A stretch of 45,081 nucleotides of DNA, from positions 1 through 45,081 of the forward strand of contig NZ_JNIJ01000049.1 of assembly GCF_000701345.1 (NCBI RefSeq), read 5' to 3'. The DNA comes from Bradyrhizobium sp. URHD0069. Its GTDB lineage: Bacteria; Pseudomonadota; Alphaproteobacteria; Rhizobiales; Xanthobacteraceae. Numbering within the stretch: the first letter of the stretch is position 1; the number at the start of each line of letters is the position of its first letter. Both the position numbers and the translations under genes were made by a program. Positions 1 to 8,555 of the stretch are shown one piece after another. Under the pieces are notes generated by a model. The model saw only the letters and a list, made by a program, of their open reading frames with translations. It was not told the origin of the DNA and did not search any database.

Positions 1-984
1 TGTGTCGGCCATTTTGGCGCCGCGAAAACCCATCGGCTTTGCAGTGCCTGTCGTCGTATCCCGCGCGGATTGGTGCTCGATCTCTGCGTTCAATTCCGCC
101 CCAAGAAGAACGACGATGATGGAGAGCCATATCCAGACCATGAAGCCGATCACCGCCCCGAGTGAACCGTAGGTTGTATTGTAATTGCCGAAGTTGGCGG
201 TGTACCAGGAAAACAGAATGGAAACAGCGAGCCACCCGATCGCAGCAAAGGCGCTGCCCCATGTGATCCACCGCCACTTCGGCTTGGCGCGGCTAGGACC
301 GTAACGATAGACAAGGCCAAGGCCAACCATCACCACAATGAGCAGTGCGGGCCATCGAAGAATTTTCACCGCCAGCTCGGCTTCAATGGCAATGCCCAGG
401 TAATTCAAGGCGATCGGAAGCACCACCATCGCGCCCAAAGCCACAAGCACGAAGACAATCGCAGCCAAGGTGAACGTCAAGGAGATTGCATTCAGCTCTA
501 TGAAGCCTCTCTTCTCGGGCTCTTTGTTGACGAGGTTCAATGTGTCGAAAAGCGATTTGATGCCGGCATTTGCACTCCAGAGCGCGGTCGCCAGACCGAC
601 AATGAATGTCACCCCCAGCGTATTATTTCCTTGGGCGGCGATACGCTTCATCTGGTCGCCCAGGACGTGCAGTGCACCCTCCGGAAGAATCCCGGAAAGG
701 CTATTGAGTTGCGCCGCGATGGTGTTGGGATCTGCGAACAATCCATACAAGGCTACCAGCGCCGCAATAGCGGGAAACAGCGCGAGAATGGAGTAGAATG
801 CCACGCTGGCGGCCAGCGCAACGACGCGATCCCTTCCAATATTTTGATAGACTCGCCAAAGAACGTCTTTCCATCCCCGGGCCGGAATATCGGACGGCTT
901 CTCCGCGAGCCGACCCCGGTCGGGATCGTACCCATCCTGCGGCACCCGTCGGTGACCAGTTCGACTGGCGCGTTGGTCTTCCAT
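1..984 (-). CDS. YihY/BrkB family inner-membrane protein (C-terminus beyond window)
   Basis: The minus strand is open from an ATG at 984 to the window edge, giving 328 residues without a stop. A charged N-terminus (about 35 residues) is followed by the conserved BrkB opening around VALAASVAFYSILALFPA, then several hydrophobic segments separated by short polar loops. The stretch ending GSLGAVIGFMVWIWLS is the typical last conserved block of the YihY family, once misnamed ribonuclease BN. About six membrane helices are visible and the tail after them is polar, so little of the protein is missing. GAGGAA lies about 8 nt before the ATG and supports this start. Transport role and substrate are unknown for the family. 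The family call is confident; the function is not. Confidence 0.9.
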   Translation of the reverse strand, partial: MEDQRASRTGHRRVPQDGYDPDRGRLAEKPSDIPARGWKDVLWRVYQNIGRDRVVALAASVAFYSILALFPAIAALVALYGLFADPNTIAAQLNSLSGILPEGALHVLGDQMKRIAAQGNNTLGVTFIVGLATALWSANAGIKSLFDTLNLVNKEPEKRGFIELNAISLTFTLAAIVFVLVALGAMVVLPIALNYLGIAIEAELAVKILRWPALLIVVMVGLGLVYRYGPSRAKPKWRWITWGSAFAAIGWLAVSILFSWYTANFGNYNTTYGSLGAVIGFMVWIWLSIIVVLLGAELNAEIEHQSARDTTTGTAKPMGFRGAKMADT

Positions 985-1311
985 CGCAGTTCCTCGTTCT
1001 GTTGCGACGAACGATTGGTTCCCTTGCGTGGACCCGATCGCCTGCTCGAAAAGCAAACAGTTCCTTGTAAGTTGCGTTCCTTTGTCCCAAAAATTTTCGG
1101 TTCGATGATCGGGTGGAACAGAAAACAAGGTGGGAAGCGGCCCCGTCGAGCTGCCCAACGAACAGGGTTGGTTGTAAGCCTGTTTGTTTTTCTAGCGCGG
1201 CGGCGCTAGCTCGCTGGCTAGTTAGCCCACGGCGCCGGTCTTCAGGGTCTATGACTGCGTTGCGCGGCATGCCGGAGTTTTGTTGACGCTTCAGTCCCGC
1301 CAGACCCTCGT
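985..1311. other. Intergenic region without a gene
   Basis: This 327-nt stretch separates two minus-strand genes. No reading frame in it looks like a gene. It holds two short inverted repeats close together, tagcgc/gcgcta at 1193-1208 and ctag...ctag just after it. Neither is followed by a T-run on the strand of the upstream sigma-factor gene, so a Rho-independent terminator cannot be claimed. The promoter of the BrkB gene must lie here, but no convincing -35/-10 pair was recognised. Confidence 0.5.
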
Positions 1312-2589
1312 CTAGCTTGACGACATCGCCGCATTGGCCGCCTCGGCAGCGCGCCGCCTCAGCAGATCGTGTTCACGCTTGTTGCCGGCCAGCCCTGCCG
1401 CCACCTCGAACGCGGCGCGCGCTTCCTCATGGCGGCCGAGTTTTTGGAGCAGGTCGCCTCGAACGCTTTCCACCAGGTGATACGATTTGAGGGCGGGCTC
1501 ACGCACCAGGCGGTCCACGATCGGCAGCGCTACTTCGGGGCCTTCAGCCATGCCGATGGCAACCGCGCGATTGAGTTCGATGATCGGCGAATGAACGAGT
1601 TCCGCGAGTTGCGCATAGAATCCCGATATCCGCGACCAGTCGGTCTCTTGCGCCGTGATCGCCCGGGCGTGGCAGGCGACGATCGCCGCCTGCAGCGCGT
1701 AAAAACCGCCCGTTCCGCCGAGCTCTCCCGCCCGGCTCAGCGCCTGCAATCCACGTCGGATCTGGAGCTGGTCCCAGAGCGCGCGGTTCTGGTCCAGCAT
1801 CAGGATGGGCTCGCCCGTTGCATCGGTGCGCGCCGCGATGCGCGAGGCGTTCAGCTCCATCAACGCGAGCAACCCATGGGCTTCAGGCTCATGCGGCGCG
1901 ATCGAGGTGAGCACGCGGCCCATGCGAAGCGCGTCATGGCAGAGCTGCGGCCGCAGCCAATCATCGCCGCGCGCCGCGGTGTAGCCTTCGTTGAAAATGA
2001 GGTAGACGACCTCCAGCACCGAGGCGAGCCGGTTCGATATCTCCTCGCCGCGCGGAGTCTCGTAAGCCAGTCCCGATTCCGAAAGCGTCCGCTTCGCCCG
2101 CACGATACGCTGGGCGATTGTCGCCTCCGGCAACAGGAAGGCTCTCGCGATCTCCTCGGTGGTCAGGCCGCAGATCATCCGCAGCGCAAGCGCCGCGCGG
2201 GCCTCTCGCGACAAAATCGGATGACAGGCGGTGAAGATCAGCCGAAGCAGTTCGTCGCCGATATCATCGTCCAGCCCGGCGTCCAGATCGGGCATCGCCC
2301 GCTGCTCCTCGTCCATGTCCCGCGCCAGCATCTCGTGCTTGCGCGCGAGCATTCGGCCGCGACGCAGATGATCCAGCGCCCGGCGCTTGGCGGTCGCCAT
2401 GAGCCATGCGCCAGGTTTTTGGGGAATGCCTGTGGCGGGCCAATGCTCGAGCGCCGCCAGCAAGGCTTCCTGTGTCAGGTCCTCGGCGAGCGGCACGTCA
2501 CGCAGCATCCGCGAAAGGCTGGTGATCAGCCGCGGCTGCTCGATCCGCCAGACCGCCTGGATCGTGCGATGAATATCGGCCGCCGTCAT
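1312..2589 (-). CDS. ECF42-type RNA polymerase sigma factor with C-terminal extension
   Basis: 425 residues, much longer than a minimal ECF sigma factor (about 190). Region 2 lies at roughly 10-80 (DVPLAEDLTQEALLAALEHW, then the -10 recognition helix ending MATAKRRALDHLRR). Region 4 is at about 110-165 (LALRMICGLTTEEIARAF, LPEATIAQRIVRAKRTL). The rest is the DUF6596 plus TPR-like C-terminal domain typical of the ECF42 group. ECF42 factors are normally encoded beside DGPF/YCII proteins, and exactly such a gene lies 31 bp upstream on the same strand. No anti-sigma factor is nearby, as usual for this group, where the C-terminal extension is thought to control activity. Target promoters are unknown. 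Confidence 0.93.
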   Translation of the reverse strand: MTAADIHRTIQAVWRIEQPRLITSLSRMLRDVPLAEDLTQEALLAALEHWPATGIPQKPGAWLMATAKRRALDHLRRGRMLARKHEMLARDMDEEQRAMPDLDAGLDDDIGDELLRLIFTACHPILSREARAALALRMICGLTTEEIARAFLLPEATIAQRIVRAKRTLSESGLAYETPRGEEISNRLASVLEVVYLIFNEGYTAARGDDWLRPQLCHDALRMGRVLTSIAPHEPEAHGLLALMELNASRIAARTDATGEPILMLDQNRALWDQLQIRRGLQALSRAGELGGTGGFYALQAAIVACHARAITAQETDWSRISGFYAQLAELVHSPIIELNRAVAIGMAEGPEVALPIVDRLVREPALKSYHLVESVRGDLLQKLGRHEEARAAFEVAAGLAGNKREHDLLRRRAAEAANAAMSSS

Positions 2590-2620
2590 GGCGGCCGACC
2601 GGGTTTACTCAACCCTTGCA

Positions 2621-3013
2621 TCAGGCGTGGGCGACCGCATTTACCTGACACGCTCCTTCATGGTCCCGCATGGCAAGCGCACGAACCTCGCACGTCCCTT
2701 CCCAGCCGGGCATGTGCTCCTTGTGGAGCTGCATGAACTCGACCGCCGCGGCCACGGCCTCTTCCTTATCTCTGAACTCGAAGATCGCGTAGCCGCCGAT
2801 CACCTCCTTGGTTTCCACGAACGGGCCGTCGACGACGCTGAGCTTCCCGTCCGTTATCCGCACCTGTGCGCCGGTGGCGACCGGCATCAACCCGCCACTA
2901 TCGATCATGCGGCCGGCCTTGATCTCCCGGTCGGCGAGCTTGCCCATCGCCTCCATCAGTTCCGGCGTCGGAAGCCCAAAATGGGCGGAGGTGATGATAG
3001 ACATGAAGCGCAT
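2621..3013 (-). CDS. DGPF/YCII domain protein, partner of the ECF42 sigma factor
   Basis: A 130-residue protein starting MRFMSIITSAHFG. AAAGGAG ends 7 nt before the ATG at 3013, which fixes this start; longer in-frame starts upstream lack such a site. It carries the VDGPFVETKEVIGGYAIFE block that defines DGPF proteins, a ferredoxin-like YCII fold. The C-terminus differs from most family members (a Cys-containing tail ending NAVAHA). It precedes the sigma gene with a 31-nt gap and is very probably cotranscribed with it. Family members are repeatedly found with ECF42 sigma factors, but their biochemical role is not established. Confidence 0.9.
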   Translation of the reverse strand: MRFMSIITSAHFGLPTPELMEAMGKLADREIKAGRMIDSGGLMPVATGAQVRITDGKLSVVDGPFVETKEVIGGYAIFEFRDKEEAVAAAVEFMQLHKEHMPGWEGTCEVRALAMRDHEGACQVNAVAHA

Positions 3014-3141
3014 CTGAAAACTCCTTTGAAGGCGAGCCGCAGGCACCCAGCCTGCGAAAATCTCTCGCTAAATAAGTAAGACGAAGCTGCCGGCGCCGGA
3101 TCGACATCGGGCTGAAAAAAAATCGCTGCTATTGAAACGAA

Positions 3142-3177
3142 CAATCCCGGCTTTCGCCTTTGCGGGAGCCGGGATTG
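3142..3177 (-). terminator. Inverted repeat downstream of the DUF2171 gene, possible terminator
   Basis: An 11-bp perfect stem (caatcccggct / agccgggattg) with a 14-nt loop sits 20 nt beyond the DUF2171 stop codon. On the minus strand a run of eight T (opposite the A-run at 3115-3122) follows only after about 20 nt, so it is not a classical terminator. It could instead be one of the dispersed palindromes typical of these genomes. Confidence 0.4.
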
Positions 3178-3196
3178 CATAGACAATCGAGACGGT

Positions 3197-3667
3197 TCAG
3201 GTGGATTTTCCTGACTGTTCCTCTTCCAGTGTGACTGCTACTGCTGCATTCGCCGACAGGCGCACATTCTGTCCTTCGACATCCGCGACCAGCCCCAAAT
3301 CTATGAAATGATGATGGCCTTTGTGGCGTCCCTCGCCGCTGTCGGCCTTCGTGAGCTTGATCCGGCCGTTTTCAACGCGATCGACAGTTCCGATATGAAC
3401 GCCGTCTGCTCCGATCACCTGCATATGCTCTTTGACGCTTTTCATTGATTTCTCCTCGCTCTCGTCAAGACTTGATTGAGAGATCTCATCGCGCTGCTTG
3501 GTCAGGAGTTCGAGCTGAGCCTGCTGTTCGGCAATACGTCGCGATGTCATCTCCTCATCCGCCGCGCCGGAATATCCAGCTGCCTGCTCGACCAATTCGC
3601 GGAGATTTTCTCTTACAATAGCTATGCGGTCGTCGATCTCCGCGATGCTCAGCGGATTATCAGGCAT
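3197..3667 (-). CDS. DUF2171 protein with helical N-terminal extension
   Basis: 156 residues from ATG 3667, which is preceded by GAGGGAGATCATC. The first about 70 residues (MPDNPLSIAEIDDRIAIVRE, then a charged helix) resemble small stand-alone rhizobial proteins. From residue 76 (MKSVKEHMQVIGADGVHIGT) follows a DUF2171 domain, a short beta-rich domain with VDRVENGRIKLTK and a GHHHFIDL His cluster. DUF2171 proteins usually start exactly there, and the internal ATG at 3444 has its own good ribosome site (GAGGAGAAATCA). Either two ancestral genes are fused in frame, or both a long and a short product are made. Function is unknown. Confidence 0.8.
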   Translation of the reverse strand: MPDNPLSIAEIDDRIAIVRENLRELVEQAAGYSGAADEEMTSRRIAEQQAQLELLTKQRDEISQSSLDESEEKSMKSVKEHMQVIGADGVHIGTVDRVENGRIKLTKADSGEGRHKGHHHFIDLGLVADVEGQNVRLSANAAVAVTLEEEQSGKST

Positions 3668-3859
3668 GATGATCTCCCTCAGCACGCGTCCCCGCACGGT
3701 GTGTTACGTCTCGAAGTACCCTGACTTTGGCGCCCTCCCATCCGTCGCCCGTCAATTGAAATGGAACATCGCGGCGCCAACAAGGCACTTCACCGTGTCC
3801 TCTTCACCGGAATGGGAAGAATGGCGATGGCGGCGTGAAGGCTTGCGGCTGGTATGACC

Positions 3860-3916
3860 TTACTGCCGCAGCCTGGTCAGCGGATCGGCGCTGTCGGCAC
3901 CAGCCATTGCGTGAGC
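3860..3916 (-). pseudogene. Vestigial 3' end of an Inh-domain gene
   Basis: On the minus strand this segment reads a short tail SADPLTRLRQ followed by a stop. It matches the last residues SADPLIMLRQ of the Inh-domain gene that ends at 6035. The DNA match covers about 41 nt with a handful of mismatches and one gap, including an identical stretch over the SADPL codons. Nothing else of the gene remains here. The FtsH gene lies exactly between this remnant and the intact copy, so the pair forms a direct repeat about 2.2 kb apart. Confidence 0.7.
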
Positions 3917-3933
3917 GTTCGTAAATTTTGCCC

Positions 3934-5793
3934 CTATTCGGCAGCGGCTTGCGGTTGAGCCTTCGGATCGTTGACCAGTCGCAACAGCTCCGCCTCCTCC
4001 AGCGTCTCCGTCTCCAGCAGACGGCGGGCCGTGCGATCGAGAACGGCGCGCCGTTCCCTGAGCAGCTCGAGCGCGCGCTGGAACGCTTTTTCGACATTGG
4101 CCCGGACCTCTTCGTCAACGGTCGCCGCTGTCTTTTCCGCATACTCCCGTTCGTGCGGTGGCGATGGAAGATTGGGCCCGGTCAAGAAGGTGCGCGGATC
4201 ACGATCATAGGCCACATTGCCGAGCTTTTCCGACATCCCGTAGCGGGTCACCATGCTTTGAGCGATGTCGGTGACGCGCCGGAGGTCATCGGCGGCGCCG
4301 GTCGAAAGATGATCGAACACGATCAGCTCGGCGGCGCGACCGCCGAGCAACACGGCCATCTTGTTCTCCAGTTCCTCGCGCGTCATCAGGAAGCGATCCT
4401 CGGTCGGACGCTGGATGGTATAACCAAGCGAGCCGATGCCGCGCGGGATAATCGACACCTTGTGAACCGGATCGACACCTGGCAATGCAAGCGCCACGAG
4501 AGCATGGCCCATTTCGTGATAGGCGACGATCTCCCGCTCCTTGGGGTTGAGCAGCCTGTTTCGCTTCTCCAGACCCGCCACGATTCGTTCGACAGCGTTG
4601 CCGAAGTCTGCCAACGACGTGGCATCTGCTCCTCTCCTCGTCGCAAGAAGTGCTGCTTCGTTGACGAGATTGGCGAGGTCGGCGCCGGTAAAGCCCGGCG
4701 TAAGGGCTGCGATCTTCTCGACGTCCACATCGGGCGCGACTTTCACCTTCTTCATGTGAACCTGCAGAATCTGCACACGGCCTTTCTTGTCGGGCCGGTC
4801 GACCAGCACCTGGCGGTCGAACCGGCCGGCGCGCAGCAGCGCGGGATCGAGAATCTCAGGCCGGTTGGTGGCCGCCAGAATGACGAGCCCCGAACGCGAG
4901 TCGAAACCGTCGAGTTCGACCAGGAGCTGATTGAGCGTTTGCTCCTTTTCGTCGTGGCCTCCGGCATAGGGACCGATGCCGCGCGCTCGGCCGAGAGCAT
5001 CGAGTTCGTCGATAAAGATGATGGCGGGTGCCTGCTGGTGCGCCTGCTGGAACAAGTCGCGCACGCGCGCCGCACCCACACCTACGAACATTTCGACGAA
5101 TTCCGAACCCGAGATCGAAAAGAACGGCACCTTTGCTTCGCCGGCCACCGTCTTGGCCAACAGCGTCTTGCCGGTGCCGGGCGGGCCGACCAGCAACACG
5201 CCCTTCGGCATGCGGCCACCGAGCCGGCCGTAGCTTGCCGGATTTTTCAGGAAGTCCACGACTTCCCGCAGTTCATCCTTGGCTTCGTCGACGCCGGCAA
5301 CGTCGTCGAATGTGACACCGGTATCAGCTTCGACATAGATCTTGGCCTTGCTTTTGCCGATCGACATCAGCCCGCCGCCGAGACCTTGTGAGCCCGCTAA
5401 CCGCTTGCCGAGATACCACCACAAGCCCACGAATAGGAGAACGGGCATGACCCACGACAACAGGTCGCGCAAGAACGTGCTCTCAATCTGGCCGGTGTAG
5501 CGGACCCCATACTTGTCGAGCTCGCCTGCGAATTCCTGATCGACCCTGGTCGTGACGAACTGCTTTTGGCCGCCGGGTAACGGCTCCTTCAGGGTTCCCT
5601 GGAGGAAGCGGTCGGAGACACCGACGCTTTCTATCTTGCCTTCGTGCAACAGGCGCTGAAACTCACTGTAGGAAATCGGCGCGATCTGACTACCGATCGA
5701 GACGATGTATTGAATGATGAGTACCAGAAAGATGGCGCCAATCGCGTATCCGATATTGAAGCGGGTTTGCTTCGTCATGGTTTGCTTCGTCAT
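3934..5793 (-). CDS. ftsH: FtsH family ATP-dependent zinc metalloprotease
   Basis: 619 residues from the ATG at 5793, chosen because GGAGG lies 7 nt upstream; the same frame extends further upstream without a ribosome site. Layout: first membrane helix about 13-34, periplasmic FtsH extracellular domain 35-108, second helix about 110-128, AAA+ domain with Walker A GPPGTGKT (203-210), Walker B IIFIDELDAL (about 258) and second region of homology ATNRPEILDPALLRAGRFDR. The zinc site HEMGH is at 426-430, and the third-ligand region is STGAADDL. All catalytic residues are present, so it should be active in processive degradation of membrane and soluble proteins. It lacks the usual ftsH neighbours (tilS, folP/glmM), which suggests an accessory paralogue. 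The first 15 nt of the gene are tandemly duplicated (MTKQTMTKQT). Confidence 0.95.
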   Translation of the reverse strand: MTKQTMTKQTRFNIGYAIGAIFLVLIIQYIVSIGSQIAPISYSEFQRLLHEGKIESVGVSDRFLQGTLKEPLPGGQKQFVTTRVDQEFAGELDKYGVRYTGQIESTFLRDLLSWVMPVLLFVGLWWYLGKRLAGSQGLGGGLMSIGKSKAKIYVEADTGVTFDDVAGVDEAKDELREVVDFLKNPASYGRLGGRMPKGVLLVGPPGTGKTLLAKTVAGEAKVPFFSISGSEFVEMFVGVGAARVRDLFQQAHQQAPAIIFIDELDALGRARGIGPYAGGHDEKEQTLNQLLVELDGFDSRSGLVILAATNRPEILDPALLRAGRFDRQVLVDRPDKKGRVQILQVHMKKVKVAPDVDVEKIAALTPGFTGADLANLVNEAALLATRRGADATSLADFGNAVERIVAGLEKRNRLLNPKEREIVAYHEMGHALVALALPGVDPVHKVSIIPRGIGSLGYTIQRPTEDRFLMTREELENKMAVLLGGRAAELIVFDHLSTGAADDLRRVTDIAQSMVTRYGMSEKLGNVAYDRDPRTFLTGPNLPSPPHEREYAEKTAATVDEEVRANVEKAFQRALELLRERRAVLDRTARRLLETETLEEAELLRLVNDPKAQPQAAAE

Positions 5794-6034
5794 TGTCAGG
5801 CCTCCGGTTGGGTCCCTGCGACGAACGTCCTCAGGCAGTTTGCGGCGCCCCTCCGCGGGCCTGCGAATCGGCGCTGTTTTCCGCGAGATCAACGCCGGAA
5901 TGGCTGATTCTGTTTCCTGGCCAGCCAGCAAGATCATGGCAAGCTGCAGCCGGCTCTCAGGGACCCGCATCGCTTTCGGATCGCCAATTGGGCGATATTG
6001 ACCGGCAGGTGACGCCGGACCGGTTGTTTGCGGA

Positions 6035-6730
6035 CTATTGCCGCAGCATGATCAGCGGATCGGCGCTGTCAGGCACCCGCCGCCACTGCGCGTTGTCGTC
6101 GGCTTCAAAGCGCCAGACCTCGCCGCCGGCCGACATCAGCAACAACGCGCCGCGCTCCAGCCGCCATACCGTCGGGGCAAACGCTACGACGCCCGGATCG
6201 CAGCGCGGCTTGAGGTAAACAACGAAATTGTCCGGCGTGGCCTCCGTGTTGGTCAGGGTCAGGCCGCAGATCGACAGGCCATTGCCGCGAACCATCGCCC
6301 AGTCGCCGATCATCTGGTCCATCGATTTTGCCAGCGAGCGCGCAGCGGCGAGATTCTGTAAAATGTAGATACCCTCGCCGGTCCTTAAGCCCTCGAAAAT
6401 CCCGCTCTCAACTTCAGTAAAGTCTATCACCGGATGTCCCGCGGCATCCTGCAGCCGCACGATATCCAGTCCCTTGACGTTCCAGGCAATGATATCCCTG
6501 GTGAACGGCAGCGCCGCCGCGCAGCCGGGATCTAGTTCAAGCTTCAGACCGAGCGGCGTCGCATCGCCCTTCAACGTGACGACGCAGGTCTTGCTGCGCT
6601 CAGTGGTCGAGAGCTCCCACTGGCCGATCATCTCTTTCTTTAAGGTCGAGGCATCCTGCGATTGCGCCGGCGATCCGCAGGCGACCATCGCCAAAAGCGC
6701 CGCAAGCGCAATGCCAAAGCGACCCGTCAT
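6035..6730 (-). CDS. Exported AprI/Inh-type (metalloprotease inhibitor-like) protein
   Basis: 231 residues. The N-terminus (FGIALAALLAMVACGSPAQS) is a signal peptide with a Cys that might be lipidated, though the lipobox is weak. The mature part contains two similar halves, each with IGQWEL / IGDWAM, an internal Cys pair (KTCVVTL...DPGCAAAL; LSICGLTL...KPRCDPGV) and a closing W-R-L/V-x strand. This is the pattern of the AprI/Inh beta-barrel fold that inhibits serralysin-type proteases. The start codon overlaps the stop of the dehydrogenase gene (TGATG), so it is translationally coupled as the last gene of the transporter operon. No serralysin is encoded nearby, so the true partner is unknown. 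Confidence 0.8.
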   Translation of the reverse strand: MTGRFGIALAALLAMVACGSPAQSQDASTLKKEMIGQWELSTTERSKTCVVTLKGDATPLGLKLELDPGCAAALPFTRDIIAWNVKGLDIVRLQDAAGHPVIDFTEVESGIFEGLRTGEGIYILQNLAAARSLAKSMDQMIGDWAMVRGNGLSICGLTLTNTEATPDNFVVYLKPRCDPGVVAFAPTVWRLERGALLLMSAGGEVWRFEADDNAQWRRVPDSADPLIMLRQ

Positions 6731-7719
6731 CAGCGTCCCTTCACAGGCGTCTCCGGTACCGGCGTCAGCGGCGGCTTTCCCGCGAACCAGGCTTTCAGAT
6801 TGTCGACCACCAGCTGATCCATGGCATTTCGCGTCACCACCGAAGCGGAGCCGATATGCGGAAGCAGCACCACGTTCTGCATGGTGCGCAATTCATCCGG
6901 CACCGTCGGTTCGTTGGCGAACACATCCAGCCCCGCTGCCAGAATGGTCCCGGACTTCAGCGCAGCGATCAGGGCCGGCTCATCGATCACCGAGCCGCGC
7001 GCCACGTTGATGACCACGCCGCGTGGTCCGAGCGCTTTCAAGACGTCGGCATTGATCATTTTCGCGGTCGAAGCGCCTCCAGGGACAATAACGATCAGCG
7101 TATCGACCGCCTTCGCCATCTCGATCAGATCGGGATAATGCTGATACGACACGCTGGGTGACCGATTGCGCGAGTGATAGGCGACGGGAACGCGCGAGGC
7201 ATCCAGCCTGCGCCCGATCGCCTGGCCGATCCGCCCCATGCCGACGATCCCGACCTTGCGATCCCTGAGCGAACCGACACTCAAGGGAAAATTTTGCGTC
7301 AACCAGAGGCCGGAACGCAAGTAACGGTCGGCTTTGATGAACTCGCGCAGGGTCGCAATCAAGAGTCCCATCGCGACATCCGCGACCTCTTCGGTCAGTA
7401 CGTCCGGCGTATTGGTCACGACGATGTTGTGTTCGCGGGCGTAGGTGGAATCGACGTGATCGTAGCCGACGCCGAAGCTCGCGACGATCTCAAGCTTCGG
7501 AAAACGCGCCAGCGCTGTCTTGTCGGCCGGCACGCTGTGGTAGGTAACCGCGATACCGCGGATTTTCTCGGCGACCGCCGGAGCCAATCGCTCCAGGTCG
7601 TGCTTGCTTTCAAAAGCATGACGGACGAACTGATCGGAAAAACCGTTCTCTAGGATCGGCCTGCTCGGCCCGTAGATCAGCAAATCGACTTTTTCCGAAG
7701 AAATATTCCCGCCCGCCAT
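6730..7719 (-). CDS. D-isomer-specific 2-hydroxyacid dehydrogenase, NAD(P)-dependent
   Basis: 329 residues with the two-domain fold of the family. The dinucleotide site GMGRIGQAIGRRLDA lies mid-protein. The catalytic triad is present: Arg in INVARGSVIDEPAL, Glu in DVFANEPTVP, His in VLLPHIGSASVVT. The spacing fits the glyoxylate/hydroxypyruvate reductase branch, which reduces short 2-oxoacids in the cytoplasm. The start ATG overlaps the permease stop (TGATG) and the stop overlaps the next gene, so it sits in a tightly coupled ABC-transporter operon. That context suggests it processes a product of the imported compound, but the substrate cannot be read from sequence. Confidence 0.92.
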   Translation of the reverse strand: MAGGNISSEKVDLLIYGPSRPILENGFSDQFVRHAFESKHDLERLAPAVAEKIRGIAVTYHSVPADKTALARFPKLEIVASFGVGYDHVDSTYAREHNIVVTNTPDVLTEEVADVAMGLLIATLREFIKADRYLRSGLWLTQNFPLSVGSLRDRKVGIVGMGRIGQAIGRRLDASRVPVAYHSRNRSPSVSYQHYPDLIEMAKAVDTLIVIVPGGASTAKMINADVLKALGPRGVVINVARGSVIDEPALIAALKSGTILAAGLDVFANEPTVPDELRTMQNVVLLPHIGSASVVTRNAMDQLVVDNLKAWFAGKPPLTPVPETPVKGR

Positions 7720-8555
7720 CAGTTTTCCTTTCCAAGCGCACTCTCATGCCAGCGCCGCAACGCAAGATGCGAGGTTAGCGCCAGCAGCCCATAGATGACA
7801 ATCCCGGCAGCGGAGAGCAACAGCAACGCTGCAAACATTCGGGGAATATTCAAACGGTAGCCCGATTCGGCGATTCGATAAGCTAGTCCTGAACCTGCGC
7901 CGGCGGAGCCCGCCGCGATCTCGGCGACCACGGCGCCGATCAACGACAGGCCGCCCGCGATCCGCAATCCGCCGAGGATGAATGGCAACGCCGACGGCAA
8001 TTTGAGATAACGCAGCGTCTGCATTCGCGACGCGCCGTAAAGCTGAAACAGCCCGGCCAGATTGCGATCGACGGAATTCAGTCCAAGCGTGGTGTTGGAC
8101 AGCACCGGGAAGAATCCGACGATCCAGGCGCAGACAATGACCGCGGTCTGCTGCGGAAGATAAATCAAGAGCAGCGGCGCGATCGCAATCACCGGCGTGA
8201 CCTGAAGGATCACCGCATAGGGAAACAGCGAATATTCCAGCCATTTCGATTGATTGAACAATAGCGCCAATGCGACGCCACCGATCGCAGCGGCCAGAAA
8301 TCCCTCGAGCGTGGTCATTAGCGTGGTCAGCAGCGATTGCGACAGTATCGGCCAATCGGCGACGAGCGTCCCGAATACCGCGCCTGGTCCCGGCAGCACA
8401 TAGGGTGGAATATTGTTGATGCGCACCACGAGTTCCCATATCGCCACGCCCGCCGCAAGCACGGCAATGGGAAGCAGGATTCGGATAAGCCGCGCGGTGC
8501 GGCTGTCCGGCGTTGCCTGCTCGGCGGACAAGGGCGGGGCTTGCAACGAGTTCAT
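7719..8555 (-). CDS. NitT/TauT-type ABC transporter permease
   Basis: 278 residues from the ATG at 8555, which overlaps the ATPase stop as ATGA; a longer in-frame start at 8609 lies inside the ATPase gene and is less likely. About six membrane helices are visible. The cytoplasmic coupling loop of the family is seen as LFQLYGASRMQTLRYLKLPS, where the EAA-type helix touches the ATPase. This branch carries nitrate, taurine, alkanesulfonates, pyrimidine precursors and similar small molecules. Only one permease gene is present, so it should act as a homodimer in the inner membrane. Confidence 0.92.
   Translation of the reverse strand: MNSLQAPPLSAEQATPDSRTARLIRILLPIAVLAAGVAIWELVVRINNIPPYVLPGPGAVFGTLVADWPILSQSLLTTLMTTLEGFLAAAIGGVALALLFNQSKWLEYSLFPYAVILQVTPVIAIAPLLLIYLPQQTAVIVCAWIVGFFPVLSNTTLGLNSVDRNLAGLFQLYGASRMQTLRYLKLPSALPFILGGLRIAGGLSLIGAVVAEIAAGSAGAGSGLAYRIAESGYRLNIPRMFAALLLLSAAGIVIYGLLALTSHLALRRWHESALGKEN

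Noticed and set aside
1369..2736. Long plus-strand open frame (455 codons) opposite the sigma factor gene
   Set aside because: It is the antisense shadow of a GC-rich gene: low-complexity Arg/His/Gln-rich product, no family motifs, and the minus strand encodes a clear ECF42 sigma factor.
3928..5391. Plus-strand frame of 487 codons opposite ftsH
   Set aside because: Antisense shadow with no recognisable domain; the minus strand has every FtsH motif.
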